A DNA stretch of 64,000 bases from Symsagittifera roscoffensis (Eukaryota; Xenacoelomorpha; Acoela; Convolutidae): contig NC_087063.1 of assembly GCF_963678635.1 (NCBI RefSeq), positions 18,273,814-18,337,813 of the forward strand. The letters run 5' to 3'. Shown one piece after another: positions 42,975-54,582 of this stretch (position 1 is the first letter of the stretch; each line of letters starts with the position of its first letter). The position numbers and the translations under genes are program-made. The notes beneath the pieces were generated by a model that did not search any database, was not told the origin of the DNA, and saw only the letters and a program-made list of their open reading frames with translations.

Positions 42975-43831
42975 CGCATTGGAGTTTCATGGGAAGTAAT
43001 CGATTATAATTGATTATATTGGCAAAAAAAGGTAACCCATAAAATCGATTTTATGACCCATCCAACCATGAAAATGGACTCATGGTTGGATGGAATTAAA
43101 ATTGTTTATTTTCATGATTTTAAAATCCCTTGTAATCATATCTTCTAAGAAAATATACAATTTTTCGACCACAAAAAATCATGAAATATGATTTTTTTTC
43201 TGCAGCAATTTGCTTAAAGCTAATTAAATTCTTGAAACGATTGGATAAAAACTTTGCACAAATACATTTTGTAAAACATCTGCAGACACCAAAAATTTAA
43301 AAAAAACTAGCGTTCTGCAAGTTTAAAACCCAAACTAATATTCATCCCCCACTCCCATTTTAACACAGCCCCCCACTCCACTCCCAGTTTACCCCCTCCT
43401 ACTTGCGTGTATGAACAGTTCAGGGAGAAGTAGTGGGCGGGGCGTTGTTCAACAGAATAGTTTAAAAAAATGTTAAACTGTCAAATTGAAAAAACATAGC
43501 GAAACTTAAATATTTCTCTCATGTAAAAAGTAAAACGATAACTTGAAAATTTTGTGAAATTAACAAAATTCAATACCTAAATTCAATAACCCTTCAAAAA
43601 ATGTCTTTTTAATCGATAATAATGAAATATATTTTCATGGATAAATATGATTATAATCCATTTTTAATGGATTATAATCGATCTAAGTCGATTGCAATAG
43701 ATTATGTTGATAAGAAATGTATGAGCGTTATATTTCATTTTTAATGGATTATAATCGACTATTTTTTTTTTGTGGTTACTGAATAGGAAATGACAAAATA
43801 ATTGATTATTCTTCATGAAACTCGAGTGCGG
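42975..43831. mobile_element. TIR element with ATAATCGATTAT motifs
   Basis: Left end CGCATTGGAGTTTCATGGGA and right end, reversed, CGCACTCGAGTTTCATGAAG. Several GATTATAATCGAT motifs lie inside. No coding frame; a C-rich stretch is at 43345-43400. The ends resemble GGTTCCATG-containing segments at 47.8-48.1 kb and 49.8 kb, so these belong to one family. Confidence 0.6.
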
Positions 43832-43949
43832 GGCTACTTAAGTGTGCGTTATGTTAATTGTTCGGGGTATACTTACCGTGCATGTAATCTAAGTTAAAGT
43901 CGAATACGGAAAACCGCGATCAAAATAAAAAGCGATCAAAATAAAAAAA

Positions 43950-44440
43950 ACAAGGTTAGTCGGTTGCTGTAAAAGTAGCCCAGAATTTTCCGACCATGGT
44001 CTTTGGAAAACTACGGTTTTAGAGAGGTTTTTTTTTAAAAATTACGGTTTTTTCTGACTGTTGTGATCAAAGGATCTGATGTAAAAACTATAATTTAGGC
44101 TTATTAGACAGTCATAGTAATTGAACCAAAAATTTATATAGAAAAATTTGAATTTTTTGAATTTTTGGGTTCCCCAAAATGAAGCTAAGAAACTCCAAAA
44201 ACTAGTCGTACTTGCTTAAACTTACGTTTTAAGGTCTCAAATTAGGCCTATTTCAGCTGTTGTAAGCCTCCTTGCCCTTTTTATTCGCTCAAATTAAGAC
44301 GAAAAATCAAAATTTTCAAACCGGTTTTTCTCGACACTAAGAGAAACTTTTGAAAACTTTTAAGAATTGTTCGAATTCTTACCGAAAGGGGTTTAATATG
44401 ATATATCACCCAACCCAGTCCAATGATTGTTTGTGGTACC
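43950..44440. repeat. Dispersed repeat, copy 1 (other copies at 57.6, 58.6 and 61.8 kb)
   Basis: Shares CCGACCATRGTCTT, AGACGAAAAATCAAAAT and TTCAAACC with 61840-62300. Shares, inverted, the TTTAATATGATATATCACYC block with 57680 and 58660. Confidence 0.7.
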
Positions 44441-44670
44441 TGATTTTGCGTGGAAAAAAAAACTCAAACCCACCCGAATACAAAGTTCCTCGTTATTTTT
44501 CAAAAGGTCGGAACAAAAATCCAATTGGGCCAGCTAAGCAGCAAAAAATCTTTATTGCTATGCCCTTTTATTACCTCAACTTAATTGTTGGAGAAATCGA
44601 TATCGAAAACTATCAAAAACTAATTTCAAAATTTATTGAATTGATTCAGACATTGTTTAGGAGTAGGTAA
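44350..44670 (+). CDS. Unrecognised 106-codon frame inside a repeat
   Basis: Begins MKTFKNCSNSYRKGF, Lys/Asn/Ile-rich, no domain. The first third lies in the dispersed repeat, which argues that it is a chance frame or part of an unknown transposon. Kept for completeness. Confidence 0.15.
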   Translation: MKTFKNCSNSYRKGFNMIYHPTQSNDCLWYLILRGKKNSNPPEYKVPRYFSKGRNKNPIGPAKQQKIFIAMPFYYLNLIVGEIDIENYQKLISKFIELIQTLFRSR

Positions 44671-45119
44671 CAGTTAGATAAACGCAAAAAATGACGCTCA
44701 AACAAAAACTAACAATTTTAAAAAATTTCAAAAACCACGAGTCTTACCTCCTTTTTTGGTTTGACTACTTTTAAACAGGTCTCAATTAGGTTCCTGTCAA
44801 AGTTAGAGATACGATTTTTTAAAAAATTATATATTTTTTTCTATGTCCTGAGTGCCAATTTTTGATATTTTGTGTCTTTTAATAAGACTATTTCGCTTTA
44901 TTTTCGAAAAAAACTTTGAGCTTAGTAGCCTGCCATGTGTTTGTCTAAAACTACTTGTTTTTTTTGCGCACTACAAAATTTTTCTAAATTGAATCGAGAC
45001 AGCTAATTGGTTTTATTAGGTCAAACCTTACACAACCCAAATTGCAACACTTAATTTGTGACATTATCAGCCTTAATTTCATAGTTTTGCCAAAATTTGA
45101 TTTACCAAAAACTATCCGA

Positions 45120-45660
45120 GGCTAATTAAAGGGCAGTCAAAACATTCAGGGTTTTGCCTTGATGCAAGCAGTCTATTTATTTTTTCTTACTTCACTAGAG
45201 AAACATTTCTTTCTGATAGCTTTTGAAACTGATTCTAAGAAGTCATTTATAAAAACATGATATTTTGCGCACCCTGTTTTTTTCCTTGAGCTATTTTCTT
45301 GTTTTTAGATGTAAAACTATACAAACTATAGCAACTGATCACAAAGTTTAGAAACAGTTAGTTACACGCAAACAATGAGGCACTCACAAACACCCGCAAT
45401 TTATAACTTTAGTTAAAATTCACGAGTTTTGCCATTTTTTGTTAGTTTTGACTACTTTTGAACATGTCTCGTCTCAGTTAGGTTCCTGTCAAAATTAGAG
45501 ATACAACTTTTTTTAAATTGTTTTCAAAGTCCTGAGCGCCAATTCTTTAATTTTTTAGTGTCTTCTAAGAAGACTACTCTACTTTATTTTAGAACAACAG
45601 AATTCCGACAACTGAATATTTGTGCTCGGAGTGTTTTTTGTTTTCAGATCAATAGATAGA
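45120..45660. mobile_element. AATATTTGTGCTCG family, partial copy
   Basis: Contains the internal hairpin region (AACATTCAGGGTTTTGCCTT at about 45139) and the end GAATATTTGTGCTCGGAGTG at about 45619. Only one end could be seen. Confidence 0.4.
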
Positions 45661-46223
45661 ATTAGATTTTTTAAATAATTATTGTGGTGGACTTTTTTGC
45701 AATCGAAAAGATATCGATTTTTGATACCTTGAACTAATTGCATAACGGATTCTTAGCCGTGATATTCTTAAAGTTAATTCGCACGAAGTTTTACCCTTAT
45801 GCAAGCAATTTGCTGTTTTTTAAACAAATCGGTTGTTTTTTTCTACTTCATTAAAGAACGTTTTATCTGCAAGCTTTTGGAAATGTCATTTTGAAAAAAT
45901 ATGATATTTTTTCGAGCTAATTTCTTGCCCTTAGATGTGTTCCCTTGTTTCGTCACTTATTTATTCATGGTAAACAGGCGCTTTATAGACTTGCGAAGCA
46001 CGGCTCAGAGCCGTTTATCTAATTTAGCATTTAATATCTCAAGTACGGTTGTTAGGTCATAAATAGTCCGGGTTGGGGGTAGTATTACTACAACTATAGA
46101 TTAGTATTTATCCCGTTTTCGAACACTCGAATAACTTTTTTCTAACTACACTTTTCAGTCTACCTTGGATTTATAGATGCCTTCACTTCAAAAACCAAAA
46201 CATGTTTTTTCGAAAACATGAAT

Positions 46224-46231
46224 TATAAAAG
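46224..46231 (+). promoter_or_regulatory. TATA box ahead of envelope-like remnant
   Basis: TATAAAAG on the plus strand, about 160 bp ahead of an open frame at 46386. It could be the promoter of a retroelement; chance is possible in AT-rich DNA. Confidence 0.3.
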
Positions 46232-46385
46232 GCCATGTGGCCTATTTTATACATGTATTGCACTATTTTAAATATCTCGCTATCTAATGCGTTACTAGAC
46301 ACCAATTATATCGGCTACCGTTAAGTGTTTCCTTACAAAAAAGCTTATATGAAAAAGTTAAATATTTATACATTTATGAGCTTTT

Positions 46386-46669
46386 GACTAGAATATCGAC
46401 AAGACATCCACGAAGACATTCGTGATCATAACATCCAAATACTCCAACAAAATAGTCTACAATTAAAATTTGAAATCACGGTTAAACTAAACAACATTAC
46501 TCAACATCCCTACCCATTAAACCCGCCAAATATAACAGCTCAATCACTACCACCACCATTTATAACAACTGAAGTAATATACAAATACGACAGATATACC
46601 AAAAAGACAATTGGTTACATCACATTTTATAACCCATACTCAGGATTATCATACACATGTATATTCTAA
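46386..46669 (+). pseudogene. Coding fragment ahead of envelope-like remnant
   Basis: A plus frame of about 94 codons follows a TGA at 46383 and ends in TAA at 46669. It lacks a start Met. It reads EYRQDIHEDIRDHNIQILQQ, then Asn/Pro/Thr-rich sequence with many Ile and Tyr. Its codons favour A and C, unlike the T-rich surroundings. It overlaps the following signal-peptide frame by 13 bases. I do not recognise a family. Confidence 0.4.
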
Positions 46670-47045
46670 AAATATTAATTTTTCTCCAACTCTTTTTTCT
46701 AGTAATCTCCAATCAGAACATAAACCCTTCCCCCCGCACAGGACCCCAAGATTTATTAGTAACACATTACGATTGTGAAGAAAACGAACAAAAAACACTA
46801 CCCAAATCCGCTACTTTTTTTGATAACTTTTCGAACACAAAAATATTACCCACTTGTTCATGCTAGTTGGGAACAATAAATGTCCAGAGTATGAAATAAC
46901 TAAATTTTGTATAAAACTGTGCGTTTTCAAGACCGCCTGGGGAGAATAGCAAAAAAACCGAATCGAAAAAATAGGAGCAAAAGTTTGTAGAGTCTTCCCA
47001 GAAGACTCACCACGCCCACACTTCCAAGGATATATTTCAAATTTA
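46657..47045 (+). pseudogene. N-terminal remnant of an envelope-like glycoprotein
   Basis: The first 69 codons start with a clear signal peptide (MYILKILIFLQLFFLVISNQ). A YDCEENEQ motif and further Cys follow, ending in a stop at 46866. Coding-like, Cys-containing sequence goes on in another frame to about 46949 (KCPEYEITKFCIKLCVFKT) and, further broken, to 47045. A signal peptide followed by a YDC motif and spaced cysteines is typical of the N-terminus of envelope proteins in some invertebrate retroelements and endogenous viral copies. Truncated and broken. The family assignment is an inference. Confidence 0.4.
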
Positions 47046-47782
47046 TTTTTACCGTTGTCTTTTCACCAGTCTCAGCTGGTCTGTTTCCTTAAGAGCGTGA
47101 GTACCTGAAGGCATTTGTTTAAGTCCCCTCCTTCGCTCTAGACTGAAATTTTTAAATATTTGGGCTGGAATTCAATCGGCCTAATTTCGAGAAAGAGCAT
47201 CAAAACAGTTAATCAATTTAGCTGACCTATTAAACTTGATTTGATGTTGAAAATGCCCAGATTTTTTGGCTTTATAACAAATTTTGACTTCAGTTTATTT
47301 TTTTAAAAATTTTTATGGCTCATTCACATTATAAAAACACAAGTCGTGAAAACTGATTTGATTTCCTCCTTTATATTTTTGATCAAAGTTTCGATAGCGT
47401 TTTGAAATAAATATTTATGCTTTCTTGTTTATGTTAGTTGGTACCATTATAGATTCAAATTGATTTGTCTCTGGTTGAAAATAATACCATTTTGGACGAG
47501 GGCATACTTTTACCCATTTCCTTTTCTCTATTATCTTCTCAAGGCTTCATTTCTGTCTCGCTTGACCAAAGAGCCCCAAAACAAATTGTTCTTTTTATCT
47601 GCCTACTGAGAGCCAACTGAATTATTCAATGTCAATTGAACATCAAATGGACTGGACCATTTAATGGGTTAGTATATATTTTCTGGAAAAACATCACCCG
47701 GAATTTTATCTTTTCATTCTGAAACATTTCTTTTTTTTTCAATTCAGATTTTAGTCTTTTTAAAATATTTGAAGCTCTAACT
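47046..47782. other. No feature seen
   Basis: AT-rich, no convincing frame. Confidence 0.35.
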
Positions 47783-48165
47783 CAATTGTTAACCACGAAA
47801 ATGATCGATTATGATACATGGAACCTCACTGCGAGTAGTCACTTTGCAGTCTTGTAAAAAAACGCTGAGCATACAATTTTCAAGATAGGAAATTTTATGA
47901 TCTGATAAGAAAATTTTGCATAGACACCATGAATAGAATTGTGTGATAAACAATTTTGTTGAAGCGAATTTCATGCAAGAATTTTACTGGTATCGAATTG
48001 TATGACAAGGTAATATAATGGTGTCTATGCAAAAATTTCTTATCAGATCATAAAATTTCTAATCTTGAAAATTGTATGCTCAGCGTTTTTTTACAAGGCT
48101 GCAAAGTGACTACTCGCAGTGAGGTTCCATGTATCATAATCGATCATTTTCGTGGTTAACAATTG
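47783..48165. repeat. Long inverted repeat, 148-bp arms
   Basis: Left arm 47783-47930 (starts CAATTGTTAACCACGAAAAT) and right arm 48018-48165 (its inverse) are nearly identical, with an 87-bp loop. The stem holds ACATGGAACCTCACTGCGAG, related to the ends of the element at 42975-43831. Foldback transposon. Confidence 0.9.
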
Positions 48166-48454
48166 ATTACAATTACACTTTGGGACCACGCAATCGAATG
48201 TAATTCAAAAAATTTCATTGCTTTTTGGGAAATTAAATCGATTGAATTTCATTTAAAATCCATTATAATGGATTATAATGGATACAATATCTATAAATTT
48301 TTTGCAAATTTTCTGAAAATTTTGCAGCTTTTTCTGCATTGCTCACAAGCTACTCGATTTTTAAACCTACTCACTCTTATTTAATTTTTCCTCAATCACA
48401 AAAGCATATCTCTTCTACTTTGAACCCAGTTCTTTTCGATTTTAACACCCAAGT

Positions 48455-48700
48455 TGAACACGCCCAAGCTTACACCAAACCCTCACCTCAATACGCAAAA
48501 CTATCCCAACCAATCAACCCTCACCCCCCACCTATCCTCACCCCCCACCTATCCTCACACCCTTCTACCCCCACCCCCACCAAGCCCCCCCCCCCCCCAC
48601 CTACCCTACCCCCACCAAGCCCCCCACATACCCTACCCCCACACACCCTTGCACTCATCTCATAAGTTTTTTTTGGGGGGGGCGGGGGGTGGTGTAAGTG
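48455..48700. repeat. C-rich then G-rich low-complexity tract
   Basis: CCCCACCTATCCTCA and CCCCACCAAGCCCCC repeats with a C run at 48587-48599, then a G-rich stretch from about 48675. Proline-rich frames here are artefacts. Confidence 0.9.
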
Positions 48701-49187
48701 TCTGCAGGGGGGTTAAAAGTGCATTCGTGGAAAGGTGGGGTCAAGCGTTTACGGTATTTTTCTCGTGTTTTTAAGGTAAATGTAAGTAAATGGTAAGTGA
48801 CGGGGAGGGGAGATGTTGGCAAGTGAACTAATAATAATAATGGTGGTTTAACTTAGTGTGAAGTTTTTAAGGGAAGACAAAAATAAAAAAAGTAGAAAAA
48901 AACAATACTAGCTGCAGCCGATTTAGAAAAGAGTAGTTGAAGCCAAATGTAAAACACAATTTAGCGATTGTAGCGTTCAATTTTCAAACATTTATTTTCA
49001 AAATTTTGGAAAATCTAAACCGTTTCTCATAAACATCTATGGCTCTTTTCCACCCCCCCCCCCAAATTTCAAATTTAAATTTTTCGTTAGTTGTATTATG
49101 TGTGATTATGGCTAAACGCGTGGGTGTTATGATGAAAGGTATGAAGAACAGATCTATTCAGAATAATCAGTTTGTTCACCATGCAAA
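48701..49187. other. No feature seen
   Basis: AT-rich; a C run at 49051-49062. Confidence 0.3.
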
Positions 49188-49608
49188 GCATGGTGGCGCC
49201 CCTCATGCTTGAAAGACCGAAGGCTTGAAATTAATTTTAGCTTACTTTCAGCCAATCAGAATTGAGTATTCAAAATCTCAAAATAATTTGCAAAAATCTC
49301 AAAGTGAGAAAATAAATCCAGGCCATTAGTGTTAATATTGACCGATTAGATTATAAGTAGATGAGTTTTCAAGACTGAGAAATTTTTTATGATTTTTACC
49401 TCAATAATCTTGATTATTATCTGAATAGTATTGCGGTTGTAACCCTCAATTTGTAATATTTTTGATTATTTTTAACTGATTTAAAAAATTTTCTGTTAAT
49501 ATTGATTTCGATTTTGTGAGAAAGGCATTTAGCCAATAAGAACGCTTGGCGATTTTGATAGGTTGAAATTTTTCAAGCATTCGGTCCTTCAAGCATGAGA
49601 ACCTCCCC
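49188..49608. mobile_element. 421-bp TIR element, 4-bp target duplication CAAA
   Basis: Same family as 40600-40940 but inverted: begins GCATGGTGGCGCCCCTCATG and ends CATGAGAACCTCCCC, flanked by CAAA at 49184-49187 and 49609-49612. The interior contains TAATATTGACCGATTAG, which matches the other copy inverted. Confidence 0.85.
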
Positions 49609-49689
49609 CAAAGAATCATCACAATGACAAAGTTAAAACAGTTTTTTCAAAACTGAAATTTAAATGTGGCCGGAAATTGTAAAAGAACC

Positions 49690-49850
49690 AAGTTGTTTAT
49701 AATCGATTATTATGGATGAAGTGATATCTAATTTTTCGTTTTCTTATCAACTTTTAATCCATTATAATTGATTATTTTAGAATTTTGTGGAGACCATGAA
49801 ATTATAGGATAATCGATTATTATCCATGGAACCTCATAGCGGGAACAAGT
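49690..49850. repeat. ATAATCGATTAT palindromic segment
   Basis: ATAATCGATTATTATGGATG at 49700 and ATAATCGATTATTATCCATGG at 49810 in inverted context, followed by AACCTCATAGCGGG. A short relative of the 42975-43831 family. Confidence 0.55.
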
Positions 49851-50874
49851 AATAGATCAAAAATTGAGGGAACATTTAAAAAAACTTTCAGTCGGAAAAC
49901 TATTTCTAGTCTCAAACAAAAAAATTTCCTGAAAAAGGGTTATAAAGTTCAAGTTTTCATACGATTTTCTTTGCGTATAAAATTATATGAAAATGATTTA
50001 TACGCAATTTTGGGTCAACCTGGGTCTCTATAACATCAACCCAACAAAAAATCAGGAGGAAACAGCAGATATGTGTGTTTCAGGGGACGAAATGCTAGCT
50101 GATAAGAATCTAAGAAAACTATGAAGGACTGAAGAAAACTTCTAGGGTTAAAAAAAATTTCAACCCCCCCTCCCCTCATTTGTGTCAATATGTCCCGTTT
50201 TGTGTAAGGCAGCTTATGGTCAGCCGGGATGAGAGCTCTAAAAACTGATACAATGCACATCTTCTTGAACAGGGCAACAGCAATTTTTTCGACTAATACG
50301 ACTTTAAATTATTTACTTCGTAAACAATTTTTTTCTTTGAGCCACTACAGACTAAAACAATTTTAAATTTATTGAAAACTATATAAATAGCTTCTTACAG
50401 AAAAATTACGTTTTAATTAAATTGTTATTAGTGTTTTTCTACTAGTTAGTACTGGTTACTACGCCTGAATGACTACAGATACTTTTTGTATCATAGCGCT
50501 CCATTTGTCTTCTATTTGGATCACATTTGCAAATTGAACGAGCTCAAATTGTTTAATTTATGACTATCTCTTTTAATGACGCCCCATGTCTTTTTACAAC
50601 TACAGGGACCTTTTGGTGGGCTATGAAATAGAATTTATTTCTGCTGGATTTGTTAATCAAACCATACAAATAGACCCCATCCAATGTTGTATGGGAGCAT
50701 GACCTGTAGTTGTGTCATATAAATTTGCTGAGACATTTTCGCAGTCTTCTTGGTTAATAAAGATCCGCCATTTTTGTCAAAGCAACTTTCCAAAGATCAA
50801 TAACCGATATTACTGCTTTTATTTTCTGAACCAATTTTGGGCATTTACAGGGCTTAAGAGTTAATGATTCTTTA
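49851..50874. other. No feature seen
   Basis: AT-rich; a 74-codon minus frame at 50036-50260 shows no domain. Confidence 0.3.
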
Positions 50875-51632
50875 CAGGCGCGGATATAAAATCTTGGGGA
50901 AGTGAGGGCAAACTGTCAAAAGCCTTTAGTTTTAGGTCAATCAAATTCAATATCCGAGGTTCTAAAAAACACTAAAAAGACCTTATTTCGCCCACAATTT
51001 CTGAATCACAGGCAGGGTCGGATCTAGGATTTTCAGAAAAACGTCGAAAATTTTTTCGACCTTTTTTTTCTGAGCTTTCCCAAATCACTCTGAAGACCCC
51101 ATTTTGAAAAAATTTTCTAAGCCGCCGGCAAATTTTTGAAAAAAAACCAAAAAAGACGTTTTTGGACATTTTATTGGAAAATTTTGATCCCCACTCAAAA
51201 TTAGTATATATTGGCACCGAAGGCGCGTTTAGAAAAACTCTAGGATCAGTCAGCCAAAAATGGATATCTCAGAACAGTTCAAAGGGGACTCTTTGGGTTG
51301 GCAGGGGGTCAAATCATTGAGACGGGGGGCGTCCGACCAACCCTTCACTACCCTCCTCCCTTAATCCGCTACTGATCACAGGCAGTTTTGTGTAAAAATG
51401 ATCAAATTTTGTTTGAAGGATTTGACAAAAATATAGATTTTTCTCTGCTCGCGCTCACATAAAAAAATAGTACACAGTAGCTTCGAAGGTACGAAGGCAC
51501 CTTGTAAAGTTTCGCAATTGGTTGGCCAAAATGGGTGTCTTGAAACCATGCCAAAGGAAAATGCTTTGGTTAGTGAGGGTTTCGGCTCCCTGAGGAAGAG
51601 GTGTGCGTGCCACTACCCTAAATCCACCCCTG
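50875..51632. mobile_element. hAT-like MITE carrying a nested copy of its own family
   Basis: Outer element from CAGGCGCGGATATAA to AAATCCACCCCTG, split by the inner copy at 51013-51374. The 8 bp on either side (ATTCTTTA and ACTGTTTT) do not match, so the outer copy is older. Confidence 0.7.
51013..51374. mobile_element. Inner hAT-like MITE with perfect 8-bp duplication
   Basis: Starts CAGGGTCGGATCTAGG, ends TTAATCCGCTACTG, flanked by ATCACAGG at 51005-51012 and 51375-51382. The 8-bp duplication and ends fit the hAT superfamily. 362 bp, no coding frame. Confidence 0.9.
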
Positions 51633-51959
51633 ACTGTTTTTTGAAAGCTATGATTTTTCAACTTGTATTCAAAGATTCAGAGCAGCTTTTACTTATGCAT
51701 TATTGTTTCAAAGAGAAAACTTGAGCTCTCACAAAAAACGATGCCCATCAAGAAGGCGGGTAAGTTCATATCACCTGAAAAACTCTTCGTCTATAACAGC
51801 TATAAATCAGACATTGGCTCACTTGTCAACTTTCGGAGCTCAAATGTCAGCATAAAGACCAGGGGCACACATAAATCAATGCTACATTAAAATCAAAATA
51901 TCGTACAGATTGTTTCAATTTGAATTATGTTTTTTCTTAAGATCAATAATTAACGAAAC

Positions 51960-53150
51960 TGCCCCATAGCTGAAAGACTTATTCCAAAAGTGTTGTGAAA
52001 AGGCTATTTCCCAGCGTGCTTAAAAACTGCAGCAGTAAATCTGGTTCAAACGGAGGTATCTAAACGTAAACCAAAAAACTACAGACCAATTTCAATTTTT
52101 TTCTGTTTTGGGTTAAAACTTTGAAAACTAAAACTTTGCTCAGTTGATGCCGTAGTATCAAAAGAATCAGAAAAAATCAACGCAAGTACTTTTCTTGATC
52201 GTATTAAGGCTTTCGGAATAGACAATCATATACAGTTTCAGGAAATATGTTACTCTTATGGATTACGTCTTCTAGTTTTTTACATCCTACTTTGACTACA
52301 GATTACAGCTTATGTATCTTAGTAAAATAAAATCATCACTGGAAACTTTCCTTTGGAGTGCCTTGGGGCTCAGTTTTAGGTCCACTTCGTTTCACTATTT
52401 TTTAAACTAATTTATCCTCACAACAGCAAAATTTCAGACTTTCTTAATGCATTTTTAATTGCAAATTTGTTTTCAGTGTCAAATGAATTATTAGCTCAAA
52501 AGCATCACACAACACTCAACGAAATTGCAATTTGGCTGCAAAAAAGATCCTCACTATCAATACCGAAAAAAGCAATAATTTTCAAAAAATTGAAACAGAA
52601 ATTGATACTCAAACGCGAATAAATCAAGATGAGATCGAAAGCAGAAAATCATTTAGTTACTGATGTCAAAAGGATGTGAAATCATTCTGAAAATGATGTG
52701 AATTTTGAGAATCACATTTCTTCTCTCAGGTAAAAATTGAACTAGTTTTGCGGTTGATTCTATTATATGAAAAGTTTTTAAATGAAAAACAGTTGATACA
52801 TGGCGTATAAAGCAGTTCTAAAACCTAACGTTTCATATGGAGTTTTCATATGTGGTACTGCGAAAAAAAAGTCCTGAAACATTTACATGATGACCTGAAA
52901 AAAATGCTCAGAACAATTTTCTTCGAGAGTAAGTTCGTCTCAAAAAGATTAACTCGAGAAACAAACAGAATGTACTTATCTACTGAACTCAATATTTTTG
53001 AAATTTCGAAAACGTTTGTTAAAGTAATTCAACAAAACTGCCCAGTAAATACTTTACGCAATGTACTTTTTGAAAAATGCCCAAGTAAAATATACACAAA
53101 GAAAAGGCTCAAAAATGTTGCGGCTGATGCAAGTTACAGAACATAGAACT
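51960..53150 (+). pseudogene. Decayed LINE reverse transcriptase (CR1/Jockey type)
   Basis: The plus strand reads, with frame changes: FPSVLKTAAVNL and PKNYRPISI (RT motif 1, near 52070), FGVPWGSVLGPLRFTIF (the GVPQGSVLGPLLF motif, near 52355), a degenerate ADD region (52440), then LNEIAIWLQKRSSLSIPKKA (thumb, near 52530), NFENHISSL near 52700, and a 98-codon frame at 52850-53146 (LKKMLRTIFF ... MYLSTELNIFEIS) like the LINE C-terminal part. It targets genomic DNA by primed reverse transcription in living relatives. Here it is 5'-truncated and dead. Confidence 0.8.
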
Positions 53151-54582
53151 CACCGCAAATATGAATAATAAATTTGCTTTGTTGGGTCTTTAATTATGGA
53201 ATAAAGCAGGATAAGTTTACCCAGAAAAAGTTCAAAACAGCCTCAAAAAAATCCATCTTTTCTTAGTTAGAGTCATTTTGAACAATGAAGATCTTTCGAA
53301 CATGATATACAGCTAGGAAATTTAAAATAAATTTTCAACAGGTTTGTTTTCATATTTTTTTAAAAAATTTATTTCTTAAAACAGCTCGCTCTTTTTTGAG
53401 TTTTTTTGCGTTGTGGTCGATACCGAGGAAAATTGTAGTTGAGAAATTAGGAGAACGTTTTAACTTTCAGTTCTAATGTTCAATGGTTTCTCATGCGGTT
53501 TTGTAACAATTATTACTGATATTCTAGCCTGGAAACAATTTATTATAATTATTATTACAAAAAAAGTAAATATTATTATCTCCAGCCGATATACAGTTGA
53601 GTGTCTGAATGACAGTAAATGCTCTTAAGAAATCTCTATTGGGTATCCACAAAAGTAAAATGGCTGCGATAATGAAGGCAGAGCTTAGACATTTATTAGG
53701 GTTTGAATAGATCAAGAATACGCATTCACTTCAGTAGAAATAGTACAGGTTTTTGATTTGTCAAAAAATAATACTAATAACTACCAGCGAATTTAGGAAG
53801 GGGGTTCGGGGCCAGGGATTCTGATAGCTCCTCTGCGCTTCGCAGGAACCGCAAAAAATCAAAGTTGTTTTGTTTATTTATCTTGTTGCGTAACTTTTTC
53901 TTGCAAAAAACTTAAAGGTTATTGCTCCATTTTGTAATCCAAAATTGAGAAAAAAAAGATGATTTGATTTTTTAATGATCAAAGTGGTTTAAGTTGACCT
54001 TTTTCTTAATTCTTAATTTTCAGTGGAATCTCAAAATTTTGAAAAAAAATGACCTTAAGCATTATGTTTTTTTTTACATTTCATCTAAGTTACTGCTTAT
54101 CTGATTGAATAGCAGTTATAAACGACTGATTGAATCTGAATTTTTTTGCACCGTGATAAATTTTGTGTTTATCAGAGGCTTGGAACTTTTGAAACAGTAC
54201 ATGATCGACGCAAATCAGATCATTTACTAATTAAAATCATTAATGCATACCTAAAAGTCTTTTCGAGACATCCGAGAAAGGTTAAAGGTCAATAGGAATA
54301 TTCAAAATAGTTGCTGAAGTAGGCACTATTGCTCAGTGTTTTTGCATTCAGCATTTTTTACTGTTTTTACAAATAAAAGTTCAGCTAGAAAATAGAAAAG
54401 AATTGCTAGTAAAAACAGGAAATCCTGAATGTTCCATGATCTGGTTCGAGCTTGCCAGAATAATATTTTTTTATTTTTTCACCGTCCAGGTATCACAAAT
54501 TGAAGCCGGAGATACCGAAGTGATACATCTTTTTAAAATGTTATGAATCATTATTTGGTTTGCACCTAAAAATGTTAGCAAA
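53151..54582. other. No feature seen
   Basis: AT-rich, no convincing frame or repeat. Confidence 0.35.

Noticed and set aside
48339-48774. Proline-rich open frames of about 105 codons
   Set aside because: Low-complexity C-rich repeats; no sign of coding constraint.
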